Numbered from the stretch's first letter, positions 15,182 through 25,010 are shown. The stretch is DNA of 64,000 nt from Verrucomicrobiota bacterium (GCA_026397725.1 JAPLUI010000127.1:19920-83919), one strand, 5' to 3'. The notes: generated by a model from the sequence alone, not told the origin. Numbers and translations are program-made.

Positions 15182-17107
15182 TCACTCGTCCTTGATCCAC
15201 ACCAACGAGCGTCCGCCACGGTTGTTGCGGGCGTAATTCGGAATCGCCTTCAGCTTCGTGCTGTCGGCAAAGGTCCCTTCGATCACCGTCACCCCGCCTA
15301 ACAAATCCGGCTGCCAACTCGTCGTCAGTGGGGCATCCGGCTTGAGGACGGCATCGACATTCTGGTCAACGCTTTCGATATTGTAGATCAAGGGTCCGCA
15401 GCGCAGGGCAACCCGGCCGAGGTTCGCCTTCACCTGCGGGATGGTCTTCACGCGCTGGACTTGCAGTGGCAGAACCAGGTCCACCTTGTCGCCTGGTTTC
15501 CACTCGCGGGTGATGACCGCATATCCATTGACGATTTCCGGGGTGACGGGCTGGCCGTTGAGCGCGAGCGAGGCCAGGGCACCGGTGGCGGGGGAGTTTT
15601 GATAGAGCGTACTGGCCTCGTGGCGGGGCACGCGCACATGGAGCGCGAAGGACGCGGGTTTGGCGGGGTTCACGGTGATGCTCACCTCACCCTTCCACGG
15701 ATAGTCGGTTTTCTGCACGATGCGCACCGGGGTGCCGGCGACCTTGCCGACGTTCACGGTGCTGCCGATGAACAGATTCACGTATAGACTGTCGGCACCG
15801 CGGACATACATCCATTCCGGCAGCCTCAACAAGGTGCGCGGAATGTTGCCGACGCAGCACGGGCACCCGTGCCACGGGTAGCGGGCCTCCGAGGTGTCGA
15901 GGGCATTGGTGTAGGTGAAATTGTCGCCCGCCAGGTCGATGTCGCTGAGCACCGCGTTGTAAAGCGATTCTTCTAGCAGGTCCGCGTGGCGTGCGTCACG
16001 CTCGATCATGTTGAGCTTGTGTTGGAAGAAGATTTCGCCGCAGCCGGAGCATGACTCGCAGTAGGCGTTGTGGGGGAGTGAATATTCGGCGCCGAAGCCT
16101 TCGGCGGATTCGCCGCTGCCAATGCCGCCGGTGACATAGTATTTCTTGTTCACCAGGTTTGACCCAATGGCACGCACGGCCTCGAGGTAGTCCGCATTGC
16201 CGGTCTCCATCGCGACATCCGCCATGCCTGAATACAGGTAGATGGCGCGCACCGCGTGGCCGAGCGCCTCGCGCTGGCGGATGACCGGCAGGTGCGATTG
16301 TTCGTATGAATCGCCGCCGCCGCGCTGGTCTAGCAGAAACTTCGCCAGGGCCACATATCGGGTGCCCTTGCCCGGGCCGTCCTTGTCCTCAATGATGCGG
16401 GCCAGCCGCACCAATGCCTGTTCGATTTCCTCATGTCCGTCGAACCATGATTTTTTCGGCGCCGGGCCGATGTTGCGGTCCCAACAATCGGCCAGGCGCA
16501 CCGCCGCGTCCAGCATCCGGCTATCCTTGCGGTCGGTGAGGAGGAAGTGCGCGATGGCCGCCTCGATGAAATAGCCCGCCACATATCCCTCGTGGTCGTT
16601 GCGCAAGGTCCAACGCGGAACACTGCTTCCTTGTTCATTGGCATGGCCGAGCGTGAAGCGGGTTTGCAGGTAGCCGTCTTTTTCCTGCGCGGCGAGCAAC
16701 ACCGGCAGCCATTGCTCCATCGTGGTGCGCAACGCGGCCTGCGCCTTAATCATATCGGCATCGCCTTGCGGATCGAGCAACTGGGCCACGCAGATCGACT
16801 CGAAGGTATTGAGCAGATAGGCATTCGCCCAGGGCGCGCCGACATGCGGCTGTGACGGCTTGCCGGCAAGCTTGTCGCCGGCATTGATGAAATTCGCGAT
16901 TCCACCTTCGGCGACCTGCGGGTCGGAAAGCTTGGCGACGCAATGCGGAATCCAGCGGGTGATCAGAGCCTTGGCACGGCTGTTCCAAAGCTTGCTGTCG
17001 AGTTGATAGGGTTGCGTGTAAACCGGGTCCAAATGGGGGGCCGCACGGGCGGTCAAACCGGCCCCGGAAGCCACCATCGCGACCATCATGCATGCATGTC
17101 GTTTCAT
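15182..17107 (-). CDS. Secreted GH127 beta-L-arabinofuranosidase
   Basis: 641 residues from the ATG at 17107 (MKRHACMMVAMVASGAGLTA), which gives a proper signal peptide; a longer in-frame extension lacks one. The family formerly called DUF1680 is recognised by the alpha/alpha-barrel sequence with YYVTGGIGSGESAEGFGAEY, the cysteine cluster AYCESCSGCGEIFFQHKLNM and HGCPCCVGNIPRTL. In characterised GH127 enzymes a glutamate and three cysteines bind zinc, one cysteine acting as nucleophile; the equivalent residues are visible here. The reaction releases beta-L-arabinofuranose from plant cell-wall glycoproteins or arabinans. Length is typical. It is monocistronic and faces a 16-bp inverted repeat upstream. 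Confidence 0.9.
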   Translation of the reverse strand: MKRHACMMVAMVASGAGLTARAAPHLDPVYTQPYQLDSKLWNSRAKALITRWIPHCVAKLSDPQVAEGGIANFINAGDKLAGKPSQPHVGAPWANAYLLNTFESICVAQLLDPQGDADMIKAQAALRTTMEQWLPVLLAAQEKDGYLQTRFTLGHANEQGSSVPRWTLRNDHEGYVAGYFIEAAIAHFLLTDRKDSRMLDAAVRLADCWDRNIGPAPKKSWFDGHEEIEQALVRLARIIEDKDGPGKGTRYVALAKFLLDQRGGGDSYEQSHLPVIRQREALGHAVRAIYLYSGMADVAMETGNADYLEAVRAIGSNLVNKKYYVTGGIGSGESAEGFGAEYSLPHNAYCESCSGCGEIFFQHKLNMIERDARHADLLEESLYNAVLSDIDLAGDNFTYTNALDTSEARYPWHGCPCCVGNIPRTLLRLPEWMYVRGADSLYVNLFIGSTVNVGKVAGTPVRIVQKTDYPWKGEVSITVNPAKPASFALHVRVPRHEASTLYQNSPATGALASLALNGQPVTPEIVNGYAVITREWKPGDKVDLVLPLQVQRVKTIPQVKANLGRVALRCGPLIYNIESVDQNVDAVLKPDAPLTTSWQPDLLGGVTVIEGTFADSTKLKAIPNYARNNRGGRSLVWIKDE

Positions 17108-17249
17108 ATGATTTGTTTGCTTGTTTGGTACAACTGTAAAACGCGGGCGAAAAGTGCAGCGGGTGACGGTCGAAAAGTGAGTCACCCCTGTGGCGGAGAG
17201 AGAACACAAAGCTGGCGTGCGGGTCAAGCTCGAAATGAAGACCAACCCA

Positions 17250-17296
17250 GCGCATGCTCGTTGGCTGGAGTGGAGCGGAAGCCAACGAGCATGCGC
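17250..17296. repeat. Perfect 16-bp inverted repeat
   Basis: GCGCATGCTCGTTGGC (17250-17265), 15-base loop, GCCAACGAGCATGCGC (17281-17296). It lies 143 bp upstream of the GH127 start, in a stretch (17108-17678) with no complete gene. Could be a terminator-like or regulatory hairpin, or the end of a lost element. Confidence 0.7.
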
Positions 17297-17319
17297 GGCC
17301 GCCGCCCCCTCCCCGGGGT

Positions 17320-17509
17320 CTTGCACGGTGGTTATCCGAACTACCGGCAGGTCATCCCGCATCTGGTGCCGGAACTGGTCACCATCGCCGGCGACCGGCG
17401 GCCCGGTGTGATCGCCTGGCTGCGTGCCCTGTGCCCGGACACATTTGTCACATGGACGGTGAAAGATCGTCTGGGGCAAAACCGTAGCTTGAGGAACCGG
17501 ATGCGTTAA
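17320..17509 (+). pseudogene. Possible 3' fragment of an unidentified gene
   Basis: One plus-strand frame reads LHGGYPNYRQVIPHLVPELV, then TIAGDRRPGVIAWLRALCPD, ending in NRSLRNRMR and a stop. Composition and helical pattern look protein-like rather than random, but there is no start and I do not recognise a family. It may equally be a chance open frame. Confidence 0.25.
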
Positions 17510-17678
17510 TTGCGCTCGTCCAGTTCAGTGCGTCGTCGTCGTCCGGCCTTCGGGCCGGGCGGCCCTGTCCCGGATAGCAGTCAGTCAAATGTACAGCAAG
17601 GTGCGTGTGGTCAATCCTTTCCTGGTTTGAATCGCACGGGTCCTCTTCCTATTCGCACATTCCAACAAATTCCCAGCC

Positions 17679-19898
17679 ATGAAGAAACAAATGATAATTC
17701 GCAACACCTTGGCAGGCGGCCTGTTATGGGCCGCCCTGACGGCGGGCACCGGCGCGAAGGACACGGACTTTTTCCTCCACGATGGCGATGCCGTGGTGTT
17801 CCTGGGCGACAGCATCACCGAGCAAAAGTTATACACCACCTATCTTGAAGCTTACGCCCTAACCCGTTTTCCGAAATGGAAATTCACCTTCAGGAATGCC
17901 GGCTGGGGAGGTGACACGGCGTGGCTGCGCCAGCGCGCCCATCCGGATGAAAACACCTTGTTCGCCGCCAAGGGTGAGGACCAACAGAAAATGGTTGAAC
18001 TCGCCGTAGGCACCGGGCTGGAGCGCGATGTGCTGCCGCTCAAGCCCACGGTGGTGACCGTGGACTTCGGGATGAACGACCATGCCTACACGGCATTCCG
18101 TGAGGATATTTTCAGCGCCTATGCGCGCAGCCAAACCGAGATTGTCAAGGTGCTCGCCAAGCACGGTGCGCGGGTCGCACTGCTGACCCCGCAGCCGATC
18201 GAGGAGCGCCGGGCCGACCCGGATCAGGATGTGCGCAACCAGTCGCTGCGGAAGTTCTCCGACGGCCTCAAGGAGATTGGTGCCAAGAACCAGGCGTTGT
18301 TTGTCGATCAGTTCGATCCCTATATGGCCATCATGCTCAAGGCGCGCGCAACCAACCCGCAGGCCGCCATCGGCGGCGGCGATGCCGTACACCCGGGACC
18401 TGCCGGACATACCCTGATGGCATGGGCCATTCTGAAAGGGTTGAGCGCACCCGCGCTCGTCTCACTGGCCGAAGTGAATGTGGCGGATGCCAAACAACCC
18501 AAGGTGACAGCCGCCGAAAAGTGCCTTCTAACCAACCTGAAGTTCGACCAAGGCACGCTGGGTTTTGACCGTCTGGATGACGCGCTGCCCATGCCGGTTG
18601 ACGCGCGCGCCGAGCCGGCACTCAAGCTCGCGCCGGTGCTGGACGACCTGAGCCGCTACGACCTCAAGGTGACCGGGCTTGCTCCCGGCGATTACGAGCT
18701 GACCGTGGACGGGGAGGCGGTCGCCACGGTGACTGCGGAGGATCTGGCAAAAGGTTACAATCTGACAGCCTGCACCGGACCGGTCACCAAACAGGCCCAA
18801 GCGGTTCTGGCACTCGTGTTCAAGAAGAACGACGTGTATTACGAACGCTGGCGCAATGTCCAACTCAACGGCGGCACTGCGGAACGACTCCAGGAACTCG
18901 ACAAGCAGCTCGGCGGGCTGGAAACGGAAATCAATGCCGCCCGCATCCCGAAAATCCATCACTACGAGCTGAAGCTGGTGGCCAAATATTTCCTGATGAC
19001 ATCGTTCGGCGAACCGGGGGGGAACGGGCTGCGGCTGGCCTTGAGCACGGACGGCTATCGTTGGTCGGCGTTGAACCAGGACCGCACGGTGCTGACGCCG
19101 CAGGTCGGCGCGGCAAGGTGTTTGCGCGATCCGTCCATCGGGCTGGACGCGCAGGGCACGTTCCACATCGTCTGGACCCTCGCTTGGGGCGCGCAGCCCG
19201 ACAAAGGCATCGGCTACGTCTGTTCCAAAGACCTGATCCACTTCGAGCCACAGAAGATGATTCCCGTGATGGAGAATGAGCCGGAGACGATCCTCGTCTG
19301 GGCGCCGGAGCTGTTCTGGGACGAAGTCCAGCAGCAGTGGATGATTTTTTGGGCTTCCACCGTCAAGGGAAAGTTTCCCGAAACCCTGCACGTCGTCGAC
19401 GGGACCTTGAACAGCCGGATCTACTACACGACGACCAAGGACTTTCAGCGTTTCCAGCCCTCGAAGCTGTTGTTCGGCCCGCGCGAGATGATGGCCATTG
19501 ATCCCTGTATTTTGCACCCGGCGCCGGAAAAGTACATCATGTTCGTCAAGGGCGATCGGGCCGAGGCACCCAAAAGTGGTTTTTTTGCGGCCACGGCCAC
19601 CAGCGCCGAGGGACCATATACGCTGGACCCCAGGCTTATCTCGGCCCCAAATCATGGCGGTGACGAGGGCCCCTCGGCGATGAAGATCAAGGATGAGTAC
19701 CTGCTCTATTTCGGCTGTGTCAGCTCTGGAAATATGTGCGGGGCGTATCGCTCCAAAGACCTGAGCCATTGGGAAGACTGCACCGCGCAGATGGTTCCCC
19801 TGCCGGGATACCGGCACGGCACGGTGATCGAGATCCCGGGGACAGTGGCTCGAACACTCATCGGGCACTATGGCTATGGCACGCAACCACACCCGTAA
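17679..19898 (+). CDS. Secreted two-domain enzyme: SGNH esterase fused to a GH43-like domain
   Basis: 739 residues with a signal peptide. Residues about 30-260 are an SGNH/GDSL hydrolase: GDSITE holds the nucleophile Ser, GMND the oxyanion Asn, and DAVHPGPAGH the Asp-His pair. After a linker with a small beta-domain, residues about 425-735 form a five-bladed propeller of GH43 type: CLRDPSIGLDAQGTFHIVWT, VWAPELFWDEVQQQWMIFWA, MMAIDPCILH, and GDEGPSA, in which Glu would be the general acid. Such a pair would remove acyl groups and arabinose or xylose from the same decorated hemicellulose. Both sets of catalytic motifs look intact. SGNH plus GH43 in one chain is uncommon in my experience. Confidence 0.85.
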   Translation: MKKQMIIRNTLAGGLLWAALTAGTGAKDTDFFLHDGDAVVFLGDSITEQKLYTTYLEAYALTRFPKWKFTFRNAGWGGDTAWLRQRAHPDENTLFAAKGEDQQKMVELAVGTGLERDVLPLKPTVVTVDFGMNDHAYTAFREDIFSAYARSQTEIVKVLAKHGARVALLTPQPIEERRADPDQDVRNQSLRKFSDGLKEIGAKNQALFVDQFDPYMAIMLKARATNPQAAIGGGDAVHPGPAGHTLMAWAILKGLSAPALVSLAEVNVADAKQPKVTAAEKCLLTNLKFDQGTLGFDRLDDALPMPVDARAEPALKLAPVLDDLSRYDLKVTGLAPGDYELTVDGEAVATVTAEDLAKGYNLTACTGPVTKQAQAVLALVFKKNDVYYERWRNVQLNGGTAERLQELDKQLGGLETEINAARIPKIHHYELKLVAKYFLMTSFGEPGGNGLRLALSTDGYRWSALNQDRTVLTPQVGAARCLRDPSIGLDAQGTFHIVWTLAWGAQPDKGIGYVCSKDLIHFEPQKMIPVMENEPETILVWAPELFWDEVQQQWMIFWASTVKGKFPETLHVVDGTLNSRIYYTTTKDFQRFQPSKLLFGPREMMAIDPCILHPAPEKYIMFVKGDRAEAPKSGFFAATATSAEGPYTLDPRLISAPNHGGDEGPSAMKIKDEYLLYFGCVSSGNMCGAYRSKDLSHWEDCTAQMVPLPGYRHGTVIEIPGTVARTLIGHYGYGTQPHP

Positions 19899-19992
19899 AC
19901 CGCTCCTGTGCGCAGGATGATTTCTCTTGCATGCGCGGCGCCAACTTCACAACTCTTGACACACCCCCTATTCTGGAATGCCAACCCCTTAG

Positions 19993-20062
19993 TCCCCGCC
20001 CTCCGGTCCGGCCACCGGCTCTTGCACCGGCCTTCACCATAAATGCAGTTTCCCAGCAGTCC
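19993..20062 (+). repeat. Dispersed boundary repeat, copy 3
   Basis: Core CCCTCCGGTCCGGCCACCGG, then CTTGCACCGGCCTTCACC and a tail ending TTTCCCAGCAGTCC. The next gene starts seven bases beyond the tail. Confidence 0.75.
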
Positions 20063-20068
20063 GAAACC

Positions 20069-21322
20069 ATGCAACCTATGAACATAAAACAGTTAGCCAG
20101 CACCCTCATCCCCGCCCTCGCCGCCACGGCGTATCTATCAGCCAACCCCGCCGCCGGCACCTCGAAGTGGCCGGAGCAGACGCCGGCCGGATGCCCGTTC
20201 GTCCGCTCGGGCGACCTGCCTGGCATGGAATTCACCGAGCGCCACGCGGAATACACCAATGCCGACACGTGGTATCCGTCGTGGGCGGCCGATGGCGACT
20301 TGTATTCGCCATGGACCGATGGCTCGGTCAATGGGTTGGGCTCCAACTCGGCGGGAAAGGATGCCACCACCGGCTATGCCAAGATCCTTGGCGATGATCC
20401 GCTCAACCTCAAGGTGGTGGACCAGGCGGTTTACAAATCCGATCCGGCACCCTATCAGAGCCGCTATCCATGTGGCAGCCTGGTTCATGACGGCGTCTGG
20501 TATTACGGCACCTATTGCCTCTACGGAGGACAAGTCACGGCAAAGGACGGCGTCACCTACAACTGGCCGTGGTTGGGGCCGTTTGTCGGGTTCCGCTGGT
20601 CCACGGATTTCGGCAAGACCTGGACCCAGACGCCCTGCACGCCGGCCAAGCCGTTGTTCGGCGAGGCATGCCTGAATGGCGAGCCGGTCAAGATCGGCGC
20701 GCCGCATTTCGTTGACTTCGGCAAGAACATGCAACACTCCCCCGACGGCAAGGCATATCTCGTCGCCCACGGCGCGTCCGACGGTGTCAAGCGCCGCTTC
20801 GGCTATGACAGTTGGATCACCGGCGATGAGATCTATCTGCTGCGCGTCACCCCCACGATCGGGAACATGAACGATGCCTCGAAATACGAGTTTTTCGACG
20901 GCAGCGGCTGGACCAAGGATTTCAGCAAGATCAAGCCCATCGCCGCCTGGCGCGATAACATGGGCTGCGTCACCATGACCTATAACGCGCCGTTGAAGAA
21001 ATTCCTGATGTGCGTTACCGACGGCATGACCACCGGGTGCCGCTTCAACACTTATATCCTCGAGTCGAATCAAATCACCGGGCCGTTCAAGCTGGTGCAG
21101 TATCTGCGGTATTTCGGCGAGCAGGGTTACTTCGTCAATTTCCCGTCGAAGTTCATCAGCGCCGATGGCCGCACCCTCTGGCTCTCCTATTCCGGCAACT
21201 TCGCCACGTCATGGGATGGGCAGCAAATCAAGAAGAACCCGCCCCCCAGCAGCTATGCGTGGTGCCTGCAGGAGGTCAAGCTGCCAGCACCGGGCAAGAC
21301 CCCGACAACCACATCCCCATAA
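20069..21322 (+). CDS. Secreted beta-propeller-like protein (DUF4185/sialidase-like)
   Basis: 417 residues from ATG 20069 (a second ATG lies at 20078), with a signal peptide (IKQLASTLIPALAATAYLSA). The mature part has repeated Asp/Trp-rich blades: DTWYPSWAADGDLYSPWTDG, AKILGDDPLNLKVV, HDGVWYYGTYCLYGG and GFRWSTDFGKTWTQ, a sialidase Asp-box-like strand. This pattern occurs in DUF4185 and other secreted propellers of polysaccharide-utilising bacteria; substrate and activity are unknown. It lies between a GH43-type gene and a GH51 gene, which suggests an arabinoxylan/arabinan context. The start is set by the signal peptide; no strong ribosome binding site is visible. Confidence 0.65.
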   Translation: MQPMNIKQLASTLIPALAATAYLSANPAAGTSKWPEQTPAGCPFVRSGDLPGMEFTERHAEYTNADTWYPSWAADGDLYSPWTDGSVNGLGSNSAGKDATTGYAKILGDDPLNLKVVDQAVYKSDPAPYQSRYPCGSLVHDGVWYYGTYCLYGGQVTAKDGVTYNWPWLGPFVGFRWSTDFGKTWTQTPCTPAKPLFGEACLNGEPVKIGAPHFVDFGKNMQHSPDGKAYLVAHGASDGVKRRFGYDSWITGDEIYLLRVTPTIGNMNDASKYEFFDGSGWTKDFSKIKPIAAWRDNMGCVTMTYNAPLKKFLMCVTDGMTTGCRFNTYILESNQITGPFKLVQYLRYFGEQGYFVNFPSKFISADGRTLWLSYSGNFATSWDGQQIKKNPPPSSYAWCLQEVKLPAPGKTPTTTSP

Positions 21323-21409
21323 CAGATGCAACATGACCTTAACCACAACATTGCAGGGCACAACCGTGAAGAACCAAATCACGTTCCCTCCCGCGTAGTG
21401 AAAAACTTC

Positions 21410-21500
21410 CCCATGAATCCCGAGGCTTCCATTTCCCCGCCCTCCGGTCCGGCCACCGGCCCTTGCAACGGCTTTCCCCCGAAAAGCGGTTTGTTAGCAG
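21410..21500 (+). repeat. Dispersed boundary repeat, copy 4, running into the GH51 start region
   Basis: Shares the CCATGAATCCCGA head with copy 2, then CCGCCCTCCGGTCCGGCCAC, GGCCCTTGCAACGGC, and tail GTTTGTTAGCAGTCAGG. If translation starts at 21413, the repeat is part of the coding sequence. Confidence 0.75.
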
Positions 21501-23398
21501 TCAGGTTGCTGGGGTTTGCGGCAATCATGGCTCTGTTGGGCCCTGTGCCCGCCGTTGCCGCCGAGACGGTCGCGAACGGCGCGCGGCCGACGACGCTTTC
21601 GATTGATCCGACCAAGACTGTCAATCGTATCGACGAGCGGGTCTATGGGCACTTTTTGGAGCACATCTATCATTCCTGCAACGGCGGGTTGTGGGGCGAT
21701 TTGGTCTGGAATCGCAGCTTTGAGTACAATGCCGCCGATGGGTCGGCATCGCATAACTGGACGGCCTATGGGCCGGGCAAAGCCACCCTTGCCAAGGACC
21801 ATCCGCTGAACAGCAACTATTGCCAGCAGATCGTCGCTGAATCCGGCGAAACGGGACTCGAACAAACCCCTTTTTGCATCCGCCAAGGCGAGACCTATCG
21901 CGGCTCGCTCTGGGCCCGCGGCGAAGCTGCCGAGGGCCTGGTGGTTCGACTGCTCGACGGCTCGCAAACGCTGGGCGAAGTGACGCTGCCTCGCCCGACG
22001 GCCGAGTGGGGAGAGTATCCGTTTGAATTCAAGTCCACGCGCGGCACCGACAACGCCACGTTGCGGATTGGCGTCCGCGGCAAGGCCGAGGTCTGGCTGG
22101 ACCAGGTGTCGATGATGCCCGAGAGTTGGGCCAAGGCGGGCGGGTTTCGCCCGGACTTGCTCAAGGCCGTCGCCGACCTGCGGCCGCCGGTCATCCGCTG
22201 GCCCGGCGGCTGCTACGCCAGTTGGTATCGGTGGAAGGAAGGCATCGGGCCGCAACACAAGCGGCAATCGTTCCCCGTGGAAGTATGGGAAGACCGGGAC
22301 GTCAACTCCCTGGGCACTGACGAGTTCATGGCCCTCTGCCGCAAAGTGGGCGCCGAGCCACTGTTCGTGATCACCCTGGGTTTCGGTGAATTTCCTCGCG
22401 CCTATCCGAATGTCACGGCGGACGAACTCCTGCAGGATGCCCTCGATTGGTTAGAATACTGCAACGGCCCGGCTGACTCGAAGTGGGGCAAGGTTCGCGC
22501 GGCCAACGGTCATCCCGAGCCTTACAACGTGAAGTACTGGGAGCTCGACAACGAGGTGTGGGGAATAGGTGCCGAACGCTACGCCAACGCAGTCCTCAAG
22601 TTCGCCCCTCCGATGAAGAAGGCCTATCCTTCGATCCAAGTGGCCATCTGCGGCAGCGCCGGCTATGATATTGCTTGGAACAAGTTCATGATCGACCACT
22701 GTGCCGAGGTGATCGACTACCTGAGCCTCCACCATTACGAGAATCCCAGTGGGTATGCCGACGGGCCGCGAAACTATGAAGATGCCTTCCAAAAGTCGGG
22801 CGAGTTGATCCGGCAGTCGAAGAACCCAAAACTCAAACTCTACATCTCCGAGTGGAACGTCCAAACGACCGACTGGCGCACGGGCCTCTATGCGGGCGGG
22901 CTATTGAACAGCTTCGAGTGCTGTGGTGATTTCCTGGCGATGGGCTGCCCCGCACTCTTTCTCCGAACCACGGCCTCCAAGGAGCAAAATTGGAAAGCCC
23001 TCATCACCTTCGACCATCGTACTTGGTTCCCGGCACCTAACTATGTCGTGATGAAACTCTGGCGCGACCACTACGCGCCCACCCGGGTGAACCTCGACGG
23101 AGATTGCCGCGGGTTGAATGCCTTGGCCACGAAGTCGGCCGACGGCCGGGCGATTTATTTCAAGGCCGTCAACCCGACCCCGGAACCCGTGACGGTCGAA
23201 CTCAACATCATGCCGGGGTTTGCCGTGGGCAAGGCCGAGTTGGAGCTTGTCGCTCCCGACTCGCTTGACGCCCAGAACACGCTGGACAAGCCCCATGCGG
23301 TGCAACCTGTGGCCGGCGCCGTCGAGCGCAGCGGCTCCACGTTGCGTTTCACGCTTCCCCGCTGGTCGGCAGCCGTGCTAAGCGTCCACTCCACGTAG
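21413..23398 (+). CDS. Secreted GH51 alpha-L-arabinofuranosidase
   Basis: The enzyme proper begins at about 21560 (PTTLSIDPTKTVNRIDERVY) and fits family GH51: a carbohydrate-binding-like insert, FLEHIYHSCNGGLWGDLVWN, the barrel, acid/base Glu in YWELDNEVWG (about residue 377) and nucleophile Glu in LYISEWNV (about 478), then a C-terminal beta-domain. It releases terminal alpha-L-arabinofuranose from arabinan or arabinoxylan. The signal peptide is LLAVRLLGFAAIMALLGPVP. The start is uncertain: ATG 21413 places the dispersed repeat in the coding sequence as a 25-residue leader, while a TTG at 21490 inside the repeat tail would give a normal signal peptide. Intact, unlike the decayed paralogue at 29794-31261. 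Confidence 0.88.
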   Translation: MNPEASISPPSGPATGPCNGFPPKSGLLAVRLLGFAAIMALLGPVPAVAAETVANGARPTTLSIDPTKTVNRIDERVYGHFLEHIYHSCNGGLWGDLVWNRSFEYNAADGSASHNWTAYGPGKATLAKDHPLNSNYCQQIVAESGETGLEQTPFCIRQGETYRGSLWARGEAAEGLVVRLLDGSQTLGEVTLPRPTAEWGEYPFEFKSTRGTDNATLRIGVRGKAEVWLDQVSMMPESWAKAGGFRPDLLKAVADLRPPVIRWPGGCYASWYRWKEGIGPQHKRQSFPVEVWEDRDVNSLGTDEFMALCRKVGAEPLFVITLGFGEFPRAYPNVTADELLQDALDWLEYCNGPADSKWGKVRAANGHPEPYNVKYWELDNEVWGIGAERYANAVLKFAPPMKKAYPSIQVAICGSAGYDIAWNKFMIDHCAEVIDYLSLHHYENPSGYADGPRNYEDAFQKSGELIRQSKNPKLKLYISEWNVQTTDWRTGLYAGGLLNSFECCGDFLAMGCPALFLRTTASKEQNWKALITFDHRTWFPAPNYVVMKLWRDHYAPTRVNLDGDCRGLNALATKSADGRAIYFKAVNPTPEPVTVELNIMPGFAVGKAELELVAPDSLDAQNTLDKPHAVQPVAGAVERSGSTLRFTLPRWSAAVLSVHST

Positions 23399-23487
23399 GA
23401 TGCGGGAACATAACCTGCATTGGCCTGTCGGTGTGTGTTTTTACCTTACAACCTTTGCCCTCTTAACCTCCCCAGGAAAGATAAAGG

Positions 23488-25005
23488 ATGAATCTGAAAA
23501 TTCTTAATTCGCTCAAAGCAAGATGCTTGGACGTAGCGACCTTGGCGCTGCTTGCGGCAAGCCCGTTGGCAAATGCCGTGGAAGCAACGAACGTCAAGGA
23601 TGTCCGCCTGCCGAAGATACTGACGGATCACATGGTACTCCAGCAAAACGCCGAGGTAACCCTTTGGGGTTGGACCACCGCCACCGGGGCCACCGTTGAT
23701 ATTGAAACTTCGTGGGGCGCCAAGGCGCAGGCACGCTCTGACAGCAACGGAGAATGGCGGGCAAGACTGAAGACGCCGGCCGCGCGGACGTTAGACAAGG
23801 GATTGCACCCGGAGACGATCACCTTCACCAGTGGGAGCAAGGCGGTATTGAAGGACATCCTCATCGGCGAAGTGTGGCTTTGTTCGGGGCAATCGAACAT
23901 GGAGATGTACGCCGGCTGGGATCCCCCTTTGCAACCCAACCTCGTCTGCGGCGACGACTCGTGGAACCACGGGGAATCGGCAAAGGCCGACCGACCCGGT
24001 TTGCGGTTTATGGATGTGGCCAACACGATGGCCCTGACACCGCAGTCCGATTGCAGGGGCGGTCCAGACAACCCCGTCTGGACGCGGAGCACCGCCGCCA
24101 GCGCCGGGCATTTCAGCGCCGCGGGCTATTTCTTCGCCGCCTGTCTCCAGGAAAAACTCAACGTGCCGGTGGGAATGATCTCCGCCGACTGGGGGGGTAC
24201 ACTGGCGGAAGCGTGGACAAGTATGGAAGCACTTCACGCCTTGCCAGACTTCGCCAAGGCGGTTCCTTCCGTTGATAACCCATCGACACCCGCCGTGCTC
24301 TTCAACGGAATGATCGCGCCGCTGACGCCCATGACGATTCGCGGTGTGATCTGGTATCAAGGCGAGGCCAACACGCAGCGACCGGCGCAATACGCGACGC
24401 TCTTTCCCGCCTTGATCAAGGATTGGCGTCGTGCCTTTGGCAACCCGGACATGCCTTTCTATTTCGCCCAAATAGCTCCCTGCACGAGTTATCAGCCGCT
24501 CGGTACCCTGCCCGCCGAATTGCGCGAGGCGCAGGAGGCCGCGTTCAAACTCCCGCATACCGGCATGGCGGTCAACACCGACACGACAAACGTGAGCGAA
24601 GGGCACCCCCGCAACAAACGTGCCGTCGGCCAGCGACTTGCAGCGCAAGCCCTGGCAAAGACTTACGGATTCAAGGATGTCGTCGCCGACGGTCCGTGTT
24701 TCAAAAGTCTCAAAGTGCAAGGCGATACCCTGCATGTCAGGTTCACCGGCACGGGTGGTGGACTGGTCACGCGCGACGGCGCACCGCCGACTTGTTTTGA
24801 AATTGCCGCAGCCGAAGGCAATTTCGTTCCTGCAAAAGCCGAGGTGGTTGGCGAGGAAGTCGTCGTCAGCAGCAGCGCTGTCAAGTCACCCGTGGCCGTG
24901 CGATTTTCCTGGGGGGCGGCGGATGTTTCCAACCTGATGGGCATAAGCGGCCTGCCTGCATCGCAGTTCCGAGCCATTGCTCAGAACACGCCGACGAGCG
25001 GCTGA
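23488..25005 (+). CDS. Secreted sialate O-acetylesterase family enzyme
   Basis: 505 residues with a signal peptide and a good ribosome binding site (AAAGG). It has the full family layout: N-terminal jelly-roll (LPKILTDHMVLQQNAEVTLW), SGNH core with nucleophile Ser in LCSGQSNMEM (about residue 133), GVIWYQGEAN, and a C-terminal domain (GDTLHVRFTGTGGGLVTRDG). The usual DIHP block is replaced by NVSEGHPRNK, keeping the His. The enzyme removes O-acetyl groups from sialic acids or, in plant-polysaccharide loci, from acetylated hemicellulose or pectin, the likelier role here next to GH51. It is the intact counterpart of the two core-deleted copies at 14361 and 28692. Confidence 0.88.
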   Translation: MNLKILNSLKARCLDVATLALLAASPLANAVEATNVKDVRLPKILTDHMVLQQNAEVTLWGWTTATGATVDIETSWGAKAQARSDSNGEWRARLKTPAARTLDKGLHPETITFTSGSKAVLKDILIGEVWLCSGQSNMEMYAGWDPPLQPNLVCGDDSWNHGESAKADRPGLRFMDVANTMALTPQSDCRGGPDNPVWTRSTAASAGHFSAAGYFFAACLQEKLNVPVGMISADWGGTLAEAWTSMEALHALPDFAKAVPSVDNPSTPAVLFNGMIAPLTPMTIRGVIWYQGEANTQRPAQYATLFPALIKDWRRAFGNPDMPFYFAQIAPCTSYQPLGTLPAELREAQEAAFKLPHTGMAVNTDTTNVSEGHPRNKRAVGQRLAAQALAKTYGFKDVVADGPCFKSLKVQGDTLHVRFTGTGGGLVTRDGAPPTCFEIAAAEGNFVPAKAEVVGEEVVVSSSAVKSPVAVRFSWGAADVSNLMGISGLPASQFRAIAQNTPTSG

Positions 25006-25010
25006 ATCAA

